NCBI GenBank assembly: GCA_002309345.1
Contig: DBWZ01000009.1
Coordinates: 5,338-22,060 of the forward strand
Reading direction: 5' to 3'
DNA length: 16,723 nucleotides
Origin: Pseudobutyrivibrio sp. UBA1225
Lineage (GTDB): Bacteria; Bacillota; Clostridia; Lachnospirales; Lachnospiraceae
Positions 1 to 6,591 of the stretch are shown one piece after another. Position numbers and translations under genes: made by a program. Each line of letters begins with the position of its first letter. The stretch's first letter is position 1. The notes below the pieces were generated by a model. That model ran no database searches and had not been told where the DNA came from. It was given only the letters and a program-made list of their open reading frames with translations.

Positions 1-1211
1 GCACCGAGTGAAGATCTCTGTGCAGAAACTTTCTCTACAGCATCAGCAATTGCATCGATAGCGTATGTAGCTGCCTTACCTGTTGCATCAGAAACGTTAA
101 GTCCCTTAACACCAAGTGAAGCTGCGCTCATGTTTTCGATTGTAACACCGATCTTGTTTGTCATATCAGCGTCAGAACCAACGTGAAGGTTGAATGTAAG
201 TTCATTCTGAACCTTTGTTGTCTTCTTATCGAATGAGAATTTAACCTTCTCAGTTGTAGATGTAACATCATCAATCTGAGATAAGTTTGTAGTCTGAGTA
301 ACATCACCCTTAGCCAATGCTGTGTCAGCACCGATTGAAGAAGCTGCTGCAAGCTCTGTCTTAATCATATCATATGCCTTAGATGCATTGATAAGTGTAG
401 CCTTCTTCTCATCCTGATAAGCTGTACCAGCATTCTCTGTACCAGAGAAGATTGTAACTGACTTGCCATTGAAAGTTACTGTAGAACCAGCACTTGCAAA
501 CTTAGCAAGACCATCTGCTGTAATCTTAGCCTGCTGAACATCCTCTGTACCAGCGATTGTGTAAGACTTGCCATCGATTGTGATAACATTGCCTTCTGTG
601 AGGCTGTTTGCACCAAGAACTGTCTTAGCATCATTAAGATCCTTAGCACCGATTGTGTACTGAGTACCACCGATTGTTACAGAATCACCAACCTTAAGTG
701 CATTCATTGTGAATGTAGCCTTAGATGTGTTCTGTGTAAGTGTTCCATCAAGACCTGCATCATGAGCTTTAAGGTAGATATCCTTCTTACCGTTGTCGCC
801 CTTAAGAAGATATGTCTCGTTGAACTTTGTTGTCTCAGCAACACGATCGATTTCAGTTGTTAACTGGTTAATCTCATCCTGAATAGATGAACGATCAGAT
901 TCACTGTTTGTTCCGTTTGAAGCCTGAACTGCAAGTTCATTCATTCTCTGAAGCATTGAGTGAACTTCTGTTAAAGCACCTTCAGCTGTCTGTACTGCAG
1001 ACACACCATCCTGTGCGTTTGTAGAAGCCTGATCAAGTCCTCTAATCTGCTTACGCATCTTCTCTGAAATTGAAAGACCAGCTGCGTCATCTGCTGCACG
1101 GTTAATCTTGTAACCTGATGAAAGTTTCTCAGTTGACTTTGCCTGATTTCCTGTTGTGATGTTGAGCATTCTTGAAGCATTAGATGCTTGCATATTGTGT
1201 TGTACTACCAT
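1..1211 (-). CDS. fliC: Flagellin, C-terminus cut by window edge
   Basis: Structural subunit of the flagellar filament, exported by the flagellar type III apparatus. The reading frame gives 403 residues before the window ends. Residues 1-140 are the conserved N-terminal D0/D1 helical region, including NRAADDAAGLSISEKMR at about 37-53 and the QxxxNELAVQ-type segment near 88-96. The C-terminal D1/D0 region begins near 380 (AIDAIADAVEKVSAQRSSLG), so about 40 residues lie outside the window. The middle, about 170-265, is the variable surface region and holds three similar beta-hairpin-like segments of the type G-(D/N/S)-x-(V/I)-T-I/F-x-G-x-x-x-T-I. The ATG at 1211 follows AAGGAGG at a normal distance. 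Two SigD-type promoters and a long structured leader precede it. Identification is very secure; only the exact fliC paralogue is open. Confidence 0.97.
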   Translation of the reverse strand, partial: MVVQHNMQASNASRMLNITTGNQAKSTEKLSSGYKINRAADDAAGLSISEKMRKQIRGLDQASTNAQDGVSAVQTAEGALTEVHSMLQRMNELAVQASNGTNSESDRSSIQDEINQLTTEIDRVAETTKFNETYLLKGDNGKKDIYLKAHDAGLDGTLTQNTSKATFTMNALKVGDSVTIGGTQYTIGAKDLNDAKTVLGANSLTEGNVITIDGKSYTIAGTEDVQQAKITADGLAKFASAGSTVTFNGKSVTIFSGTENAGTAYQDEKKATLINASKAYDMIKTELAAASSIGADTALAKGDVTQTTNLSQIDDVTSTTEKVKFSFDKKTTKVQNELTFNLHVGSDADMTNKIGVTIENMSAASLGVKGLNVSDATGKAATYAIDAIADAVEKVSAQRSSLG

Positions 1212-1533
1212 AATTTCTACCTCCTTGTAGATACTTCCTCAAATCCTTTTGAAGAAGATGTGCTATGCACATAAACCTTTTAATTTATTTGTTCTTTTTA
1301 TAACCAACAGTACTCGCGCGACATACTGCTTAGCTATCCTGGTAATGTTGCCAACACTCTGGCGTTTAATATTTAGTTTTAGTTCTCTGCATGAAAAAAT
1401 TCAATTGCGAAAACAATTGATAAATGGAAACTACTATTGATTATTTCGATCCTTAACATCCGTGTCCTGTATCGAATAAGATATGTGATTGTGATGTAAC
1501 TTTCGAGATAAACAAATTCCGTTTCATTTATCT
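1212..1533 (-). ncRNA. Long structured 5' leader of flagellin mRNA
   Basis: There is no credible coding sequence between the nearer SigD promoter and the flagellin ATG; the only frame, on the plus strand from 1249, has no support. Reading the minus strand, at least seven stems can be drawn: 1441-1450 with 1471-1479 (one bulge), 1401-1407 with 1414-1420 (7 perfect pairs, loop TTTTCG), 1350-1353 with 1360-1363, 1303-1306 with 1340-1343 enclosing 1308-1312 with 1324-1328, 1260-1263 with 1267-1270, 1237-1243 with 1248-1254, and 1216-1220 with 1227-1231. I do not recognise a known riboswitch class. It does not fit the conserved core of the c-di-GMP-I riboswitch, which is known upstream of some clostridial motility genes. 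A post-transcriptional control region is the simplest reading. Confidence 0.55.
1216..1254 (-). promoter_or_regulatory. Paired GGA hairpins at the flagellin ribosome site (CsrA-like)
   Basis: On the minus strand the ribosome-binding site AAGGAG is the six-base loop of a perfect five-pair stem (TCTAC/GTAGA, 1216-1231). Six bases upstream, CTTCAAA/TTTGAGG (1237-1254, one G-T pair) presents AGGA as a tetraloop. GGA exposed in a hairpin loop is the known binding feature of the translational repressor CsrA, and the B. subtilis flagellin (hag) leader carries two CsrA sites, one over the Shine-Dalgarno. The arrangement here matches that logic, but CsrA is not encoded in this window, so the role is inferred. 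Confidence 0.6.
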
Positions 1534-1539
1534 AAATAC

Positions 1540-1571
1540 TATATCGGACGGTTCGAAAATTTCTTAACCCC
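1540..1571 (-). promoter_or_regulatory. SigD (sigma-28) promoter P1 of flagellin
   Basis: Minus-strand GGGGTTAA, 16 bases, CCGATATA. This fits the flagellar sigma factor consensus of TAAA, about 15 bases, then CCGATAT. It is preceded by an A/T-rich stretch that could act as an UP element. The predicted start is near 1533, giving a leader of about 320 nt. Confidence 0.75.
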
Positions 1572-1646
1572 TTTTTAGAAATTTTTTAAAAAAATTTATT
1601 TCACTCTAAACTGGGATTCGAATCTTCTTTTGTGCCCTACAAATTG

Positions 1647-1678
1647 TATATCGGATGAAGCTTTAAAAACTTAACCCC
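1647..1678 (-). promoter_or_regulatory. SigD (sigma-28) promoter P2 of flagellin
   Basis: A second minus-strand GGGGTTAA-N16-CCGATATA lies exactly 107 bp upstream of P1 with the same boxes and spacing. Its -35 region continues as TTAAGTTTTTAAAGC, close to the classical sigma-28 box TAAAGTTT. The shared AAAAAGGGGTTAAG context suggests the promoter segment was duplicated. Confidence 0.75.
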
Positions 1679-1712
1679 TTTTTTAAAAAATTTTTCAATT
1701 CATTTGAAGGTT

Positions 1713-1757
1713 ATAAAAAAGGTGCTACATTTAAGGCTTTCTCCTTTGTGTAGCACC
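1713..1757 (-). terminator. Rho-independent terminator after the 292-residue gene
   Basis: On the minus strand GGTGCTACA (1749-1757) pairs perfectly over nine bases with 1721-1729. A smaller inner stem (1733-1736 with 1743-1746) lies within the loop, and six T residues (1715-1720) follow. It lies about 80 bases past the stop codon of the upstream gene and separates that unit from the flagellin promoters. Confidence 0.85.
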
Positions 1758-1840
1758 TATTATAGCACGTATTTTTCATTTGTACGGTTTTTCACTAAAT
1801 ATACTTATTTTTTACCATAATCAGTCACAATTGCAGTTTA

Positions 1841-2719
1841 TCAATCATTAAGAAAATCTAGCAACTCCTTGACTGAATTCCCTTTAATATCATACACTCT
1901 TTGCTTTCCGTAGCCATATCTTGCATAATATTCAATATTATCCATATCTATTATTCTGATTCCAAATCTAACCCCCGCCTTGGAACCATGATAATTTACT
2001 TCAGCTTCTTTAAGCTCATTGACCTTATTCATCAGAAGATCAATCATACTCCTTTGCGTATCTTTATCAGGAGAAACCAAATTTTCAAACATCCTCTCTG
2101 TAAGCTGGATACTAAATTTTGAAGAATATTTCCAAATATCTTCTATATTTTCACTCAGCTCACTGAAAATATCAAAACTAACATTATGATCCTTATCCGA
2201 AAAAGCCAAGTCCAATGTATCCAAAACAGCGCCTCGAGATGATGAAGGATTGATAAAATAATTTGGGTTTTGAAATAACTTCTCATCCATCCATTTTTTT
2301 TCGAGATTCGCCAAATCATAGTTATAAACTTGTTCTATAGCAGCATCCAACCCCTCATGATCTGCCACCAACAAAAAATTGTGCATATATTTTTCATACA
2401 ACGCATATTCATCTGGTCTATCTAATCTAAACATTTCTCGTATATCAGTAGAACCTGATTCAGTATAAAGACTATGTCTATACTTCTCAGTAAATATTTT
2501 ATCTTCCCATACTTCACGCGCGCTAGTCATCCCACTATATTTGTATTCTTCCTTAGACAACATTTCTTGACGACGTATTCCTTCAAGAGACACATCTAAT
2601 ATATCATCATTTTTCTCATTATTATCTCTAATAATTTTATCTTTGACTATCTTGGTTTCACCAAAAATTTTATTAATCTGCGATTTTTCACACCCTATAT
2701 TTATATTGTTAATATTCAT
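1841..2719 (-). CDS. Hypothetical protein, 292 residues, unrecognised
   Basis: I do not recognise this protein. It has no signal peptide, membrane segment or clear catalytic motif, so it is probably cytoplasmic. It is rich in charged and aromatic residues, with likely helical segments in the middle (for example LDAAIEQVYNYDLANLEKKW) and a C-terminus ending GYGKQRVYDIKGNSVKELLDFLND. The frame stays open upstream to a TTG at 2737, but I chose the ATG at 2719 (MNINNINIG...), with GGGGGG about 11 bases upstream as a weak ribosome site. The first residues, MNIxxI, resemble those of the small protein at 14792-15181, which may be chance. It lies 31 bp downstream of the truncated remnant and ends at a strong terminator. 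Base composition looks AT-richer than the clp cluster, consistent with accessory DNA. Confidence 0.75.
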   Translation of the reverse strand: MNINNINIGCEKSQINKIFGETKIVKDKIIRDNNEKNDDILDVSLEGIRRQEMLSKEEYKYSGMTSAREVWEDKIFTEKYRHSLYTESGSTDIREMFRLDRPDEYALYEKYMHNFLLVADHEGLDAAIEQVYNYDLANLEKKWMDEKLFQNPNYFINPSSSRGAVLDTLDLAFSDKDHNVSFDIFSELSENIEDIWKYSSKFSIQLTERMFENLVSPDKDTQRSMIDLLMNKVNELKEAEVNYHGSKAGVRFGIRIIDMDNIEYYARYGYGKQRVYDIKGNSVKELLDFLND

Positions 2720-2750
2720 ATTTATCCAGCCCCCCAAATATATTTGTTAA

Positions 2751-3536
2751 TTAGTTTTTAAAACTGTTTTTCAATAGATAAAAATCTTCGCTATCCTTCA
2801 CATCCATAGAATATCCTGAATACACAACTACAGTCATAACATCATACCGATGAACCCTTCCATTAATAACATAACTATTAGCCCCCACACCTGATAATAC
2901 TGGAATTGTCATTTTGAAAAAACCACTATTATTTGCCACGCTATTTCCATTTGTATAAGCCATATCATCTCTATACATATTTAACCATTCATTGTTAATA
3001 ACTATTCCCGTAACGCGCGCATTAGGTGAAGGATGCCTAACACCATTATTGTCTATATAATATGCACAACCTTCTACCCCCATATACGTAGGACGATCTT
3101 CATCTATTCGAACATGATTGCCTTGAGGATAGGCGTTCTCAATATATGTCCGATTATATCCTTTTATATCAGTAATTTCCACTTCGTCGATTTTCCCCAC
3201 TGGCTCAATAGATAACTTGTACGTTCCTATATTTGAAATATTAAAATTCGATAAAGAACTTGTACTAATTACCCTCAAATAATATACACCCGGTGTTAAT
3301 GGCAAATCTCCCCCAGTACCCTCCGCCATATTTATCAAACCACAATACTGCGTATTTTCAAGCACATTCTTATATAGTTCAACTCTACATCCATTAGAAG
3401 AAGATGTATTAATAGTAAATCGTGTCTTATAAAATTCAGGTTTATCCTCAACAACAAAGCAATACCAATCATTATCTACTGGTGAATTTAGATTTCTAGT
3501 TACAGATACACCTTTGTAGTCTTCAAATACAATCTT
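2751..3536 (-). pseudogene. 5'-truncated secreted-protein remnant (beta-rich, PPC-like)
   Basis: An open frame of 261 codons begins directly after an in-frame TAA at 3537-3539 and has no ATG or ribosome site near its 5' end. The first GTG is 57 codons in (3365) and the first ATG about 69 codons in (INMAEG). The unstarted part already reads as a coherent domain: DNDWYCFVVEDKPEFYKTRFTI, then GVYYLRVIS, then GTYKLSIEPVG. That pattern resembles the bacterial pre-peptidase C-terminal (PPC) beta-sandwich found at the ends of secreted proteins. The rest is beta-rich and contains YMGVEGCAYYIDNNGVRHPSPNARVTG. The missing N-terminus would have held a signal peptide and probably the main domain. The frame starts only nine bases past the ATPase stop codon, so the junction looks like a recombination or insertion boundary. 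Initiation at GTG 3365 as a small protein is possible but less likely. Confidence 0.6.
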
Positions 3537-3547
3537 TTATGTATTTA

Positions 3548-4588
3548 TTAAGGATAAAACCGAATAACCTCTGCAAACCTAGGCAAAGACAACTCAACCA
3601 AGCCTCTGCTAGGCACATGAAGTATTCCTTTTTTAATAAGGCGCTCTTTGTATCTAGGAAAACTTGTCTGAGAAATACTCATCTGCGTAGTTATGTCTGA
3701 AACACTCGCTTGTCTGCTTCCCACTGCTCTTACTAACTGCCTATCCTTATCAGATAAGCTTTCCCAAATCTTCTTATATACAAAGTCATCCAACAAATCA
3801 TCCAACTTAGATAATATCTCGTCCAACGCAAGTCTATCATTATATTCATAATAAAGCATACCTAGCGCCTGGAATGCAAAGGCATATCCTTTTGTAATCA
3901 AAGCCATCTGATGTGCATCATCAATATCGATATTGAAGATAGCCTTGTACTGTTTGGTAATCTGCGAAATACTAAGGGGCTCCATTTTTATCTTTGGAGT
4001 CCTAAGAAGAAACGTAAGCGCAGGATCGTTCTGTATGGCATAGATGTTTTCATATAATCCAGTCATTATTAAATAGATGGGATAATCCTTTCTAATAAAT
4101 ATCTGGAACTGACTTGCAAAGTGTCTCATGTTTTCGCTTGGCATAGCCTCGTCGATAGTAATAAGAACTTTCTTGCCCTTCTTTTTTATAGAAGATAATA
4201 ATTTATCTAACACACTAACACTATCCTGCATCTGTCCGCTAGCATTTAACCCAACTCCAAAGCCTGCAACCGATACATTGAATCCTGACTTAATTGGATC
4301 AGGCGTTTTAGCACATTTATCATTCAAGCGTATAGCAAATTCATCTACCAATTCTTGAGTAGAATTCAAATCGACCACTATCCAATCTTCCTTCTCTGCA
4401 AAAGCGTTTGCAATAGCCGTCATCAGTACAGTCTTACCGCTCCCCCTAACACCTTCTATTAAATATGCTTGGCTAATAGGATTGTCCGATTCGAAGGTAG
4501 AAATAATAGTATCAGTATTTTCATATCTAGAAATATATTCTATAGGTTGCTTTCCAAAAGTAAGCGTGAATGGATTGTTCTTTTTCAT
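3548..4588 (-). CDS. AAA+/archaeal-type ATPase with C-terminal winged helix
   Basis: A 346-residue P-loop ATPase. It has Walker A GVRGSGKT at 46-53, Walker B VLITIDEA with D146 and E147, a sensor-like LIMTG at 173-177, and a predicted winged-helix domain in the last 70 or so residues (SVSDITTQMSISQTSFPRYKERLIKKGIL). Residues 102-118 form a glycine-rich stretch typical of a flexible loop. This is the general plan of the archaeal ATPase/STAND-related group, whose members act as switches or DNA-associated regulators; no specific job can be assigned. An upstream ATG at 4615 exists, but the ATG at 4588 (MKKNNPFTLTF) sits six bases after GGAGG and is preferred. Five phased 9-bp repeats lie 45-120 bp upstream, and a broken secreted-protein gene follows directly. 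Confidence 0.85.
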   Translation of the reverse strand: MKKNNPFTLTFGKQPIEYISRYENTDTIISTFESDNPISQAYLIEGVRGSGKTVLMTAIANAFAEKEDWIVVDLNSTQELVDEFAIRLNDKCAKTPDPIKSGFNVSVAGFGVGLNASGQMQDSVSVLDKLLSSIKKKGKKVLITIDEAMPSENMRHFASQFQIFIRKDYPIYLIMTGLYENIYAIQNDPALTFLLRTPKIKMEPLSISQITKQYKAIFNIDIDDAHQMALITKGYAFAFQALGMLYYEYNDRLALDEILSKLDDLLDDFVYKKIWESLSDKDRQLVRAVGSRQASVSDITTQMSISQTSFPRYKERLIKKGILHVPSRGLVELSLPRFAEVIRFYP

Positions 4589-4632
4589 TGTCATCCTCCA
4601 AATAAAACAAATCATCGCTTGTTATGGGTATT

Positions 4633-4709
4633 TTATCATAATTTGTCCAAAAGTGCATGTTTTATCATAATCTATCATAATTCGCATATTTTATCATAAT
4701 CTATCATAA
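4633..4709 (-). repeat. Five helically phased TATCATAAT repeats upstream of ATPase
   Basis: Exact copies of TATCATAAT (minus strand ATTATGATA) start at 4633, 4662, 4672, 4691 and 4701. The steps are 29, 10, 19 and 10 bp, all close to multiples of one helical turn, so a protein could bind all copies on one face of the DNA. They sit between the ATPase start and the divergent metallophosphatase promoter. An operator for the ATPase, perhaps bound by its own winged helix, is the most economical reading. Confidence 0.7.
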
Positions 4710-4813
4710 TTGAATCCTTATTGTAATCTCCTATACGCAGTATTTAAAGCAAATATTATAAATTTGTTACAAAAGTCTGACATTTCGACACTATTCTGAA
4801 TATGGCGAATTAT

Positions 4814-4843
4814 TTGACTTGGCCACAGTTAGTCTGTTATAAC
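4814..4843 (+). promoter_or_regulatory. Candidate sigma-A promoter of metallophosphatase
   Basis: TTGACT (4814-4819), 18 bases, TATAAC (4838-4843). A GTTATAAC palindrome (4836-4843) overlaps the -10 and an ATACATGTAT palindrome (4845-4854) covers the expected start point, so an operator is possible. This would give a leader of about 160 nt. Confidence 0.5.
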
Positions 4844-4899
4844 TATACATGTATTATTTTGTTGATACAGGTGTCGAAGGATTTCCTGATGCAAGAGCC

Positions 4900-4933
4900 C
4901 CCTTACAACTCTTGATTGAGTCCCTTACAACTC
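4900..4933 (+). repeat. Direct repeat CCCTTACAACTC x2 in metallophosphatase leader
   Basis: CCCTTACAACTC occurs at 4900-4911 and 4922-4933, a 22-bp period (about two turns of helix), and each copy is preceded by GAG. It lies downstream of the candidate promoter, so it could be an operator or an RNA element. TTACAA is loosely similar to PhoP-type TTAACA repeats, but the match is too weak to name a regulator. Confidence 0.55.
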
Positions 4934-5010
4934 GATGGATATCTAAGATATTGTATTAACATAGTTAATCAGCAACAAAAGGTAACGCAACAAGGAGGAA
5001 AGAATTTTTT

Positions 5011-6456
5011 ATGAAAAACAAAATTGTCACTAGAGTTATTCCGTCATTAATGCTAGCGTCGTTTATGCTTGCATCAAATGTAACAGCAGATATTCCAAAT
5101 AATGTTCTCGCTGCACATGGGCACAGTAGTCACAACGACAAATATTCAAATAAAGGCAAAGACTCTGATAGAAATAAGAAGAATTCCGATGATAGTAATA
5201 ATTTAAAATTAATCCCTGAATCACTTGAAAACAAAACGGTTATCATTTATACAAATGATTCGCATGGAAATATTGAAGGCTTTAAATATGTTCCGGCCAT
5301 TGAGCAAAAGCTCAAAACACTAAATGCGGACGCAGTTGTTACTGTTGATTGCGGCGACTTTAGCGAGACAAAAACAGGAACAGAATATGTAGAAGAAAGC
5401 GAAGGTAGATCTGCTATTCAAATAATGAATGCAGCTGGATACGATGTGGTCGCTTTAGGTAATCATGAATTTGATTTTGCGAACTATGGATCTAAAGACA
5501 ACAAATATTCACCTGACCGAACCGATGAAATACAGGAAAAGTTCTCCCCAGAACACGCAAAATTCAAAACAATTAGTGCTAATATAGTTTATGAAGATGA
5601 TCCAAGTAAAACTCTTATGGCTCCTAACACTTTGTATACTGCCAAAGATGATAACGGTAACAATCTAGTCAATATAGGTTTCTTTGGTTTAGATACATGT
5701 GAAACAGAAGAATCAGGTCATAAAAGTAGTGGTCTTACAAACGGATTAAACTTCCTTGACGAACATGAGAAATTATATGAATGCGCAGCTAATCAGGTCT
5801 CTAGTTTAAAGACTCAGGGTGCTGATCTAGTTATTTGCCTTGCTCATCTAGGAATAGAGCAGAGTGATAAACGAGAGGCAGCTGGAGATAGAAGTTACGA
5901 GGTATATAATGGTGTCAAGGACGGCGGCATCGACCTTATGTTAGATGCGAATTCTCATGACGTAATGACATCATGGAATGGCAGCTCTAAGAGTACTGCA
6001 AGAGATAAAAACGACCGACCAGAAGGTTTGCCTATTATGTCTACTGGTAAAGAATTTGCCAACATTGGTCTCGTAATAATTGATAATGATACTAAGCAGA
6101 TTGACAATTGGTTGCTTCTAAACGAAAGCGAATACAAAGAATTTACATCTGATGTAACAGATAATGATGCAATTACAGCAACAAAGCAGTTAATTAAAGA
6201 TACCAAAGACCACAAATTCACTGACACAGGCGTAGATAAAGACTATTCAAAAGAAAAAAATGAGGTAGATACTTCTGGGCAAGTTGAAGAAACTCCTGAA
6301 GTCATCGAGGAAACCAACAACTCGCAGCCTGAATCAGAGCAGAACGTAGATGAATCTCAAAAAGATGATGTCACTGAAGACACTCAAGATGACAACGATC
6401 ATACTAGCGACGATGATCACCACCACAGAAATAACCATGGTCATCATCACCACTAA
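5011..6456 (+). CDS. Secreted UshA-like metallophosphoesterase with His-rich tail
   Basis: A 481-residue exported phosphoesterase of the calcineurin-like/5'-nucleotidase type. Residues 1-26 or so are a signal peptide (KNK, hydrophobic core, then TADIP). Metal-binding motifs are NDSHGN at 82-87, CGDFSE at 114-119, GNHEFDF at 150-156, AHLG at 278-281 and NSHD at 314-317. The last motif is normally GHxH; the first histidine is asparagine here. The usual C-terminal nucleotidase domain (5_nucleotid_C) is missing. Instead residues about 400-462 are acidic and low-complexity, and the last 18 residues hold nine histidines. A shorter HGHSSH occurs at 36-41. No LPxTG anchor is visible. An AGGAGG lies rather far (about 12 bases) from the ATG. 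The substrate is unknown; nucleotides or cyclic nucleotides are typical of the family. It converges on the zinc transporter genes, which makes a metal-binding role for the tail plausible. Confidence 0.88.
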   Translation: MKNKIVTRVIPSLMLASFMLASNVTADIPNNVLAAHGHSSHNDKYSNKGKDSDRNKKNSDDSNNLKLIPESLENKTVIIYTNDSHGNIEGFKYVPAIEQKLKTLNADAVVTVDCGDFSETKTGTEYVEESEGRSAIQIMNAAGYDVVALGNHEFDFANYGSKDNKYSPDRTDEIQEKFSPEHAKFKTISANIVYEDDPSKTLMAPNTLYTAKDDNGNNLVNIGFFGLDTCETEESGHKSSGLTNGLNFLDEHEKLYECAANQVSSLKTQGADLVICLAHLGIEQSDKREAAGDRSYEVYNGVKDGGIDLMLDANSHDVMTSWNGSSKSTARDKNDRPEGLPIMSTGKEFANIGLVIIDNDTKQIDNWLLLNESEYKEFTSDVTDNDAITATKQLIKDTKDHKFTDTGVDKDYSKEKNEVDTSGQVEETPEVIEETNNSQPESEQNVDESQKDDVTEDTQDDNDHTSDDDHHHRNNHGHHHH

Positions 6457-6501
6457 TCACCAATAACATTACAACTTATACTACAAAAATAATCCATTTT
6501 A

Positions 6502-6537
6502 AAAGCAGCACTTTTGATAATCCAAAGGTGCTGCTTT
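6502..6537. terminator. Bidirectional terminator between convergent genes
   Basis: AAAGCAGCACTTTTG pairs with CAAAGGTGCTGCTTT over 15 positions (one G-T pair) with a six-base loop. It is followed by TTTATAT on the plus strand and by TTTTAAAA on the minus strand. It can end both the metallophosphatase and the znuB transcripts. Confidence 0.85.
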
Positions 6538-6591
6538 ATATATTACTCTATTTCAATAGCTTCAATTACATCTAACTCTTCTGATGTAATA

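Noticed and set aside
1249..1440. A 63-codon plus-strand frame in the flagellin leader
   Set aside because: No ribosome site, odd composition, and it coincides with the hairpins of the leader.
1212..1533. c-di-GMP-I riboswitch in the flagellin leader
   Set aside because: The conserved core sequences of that class are not found.
4900..4933. Pho box in the metallophosphatase leader
   Set aside because: Only two TTACAA units at 22 bp; the 11-bp series of TTAACA-like units needed for PhoP is not present.
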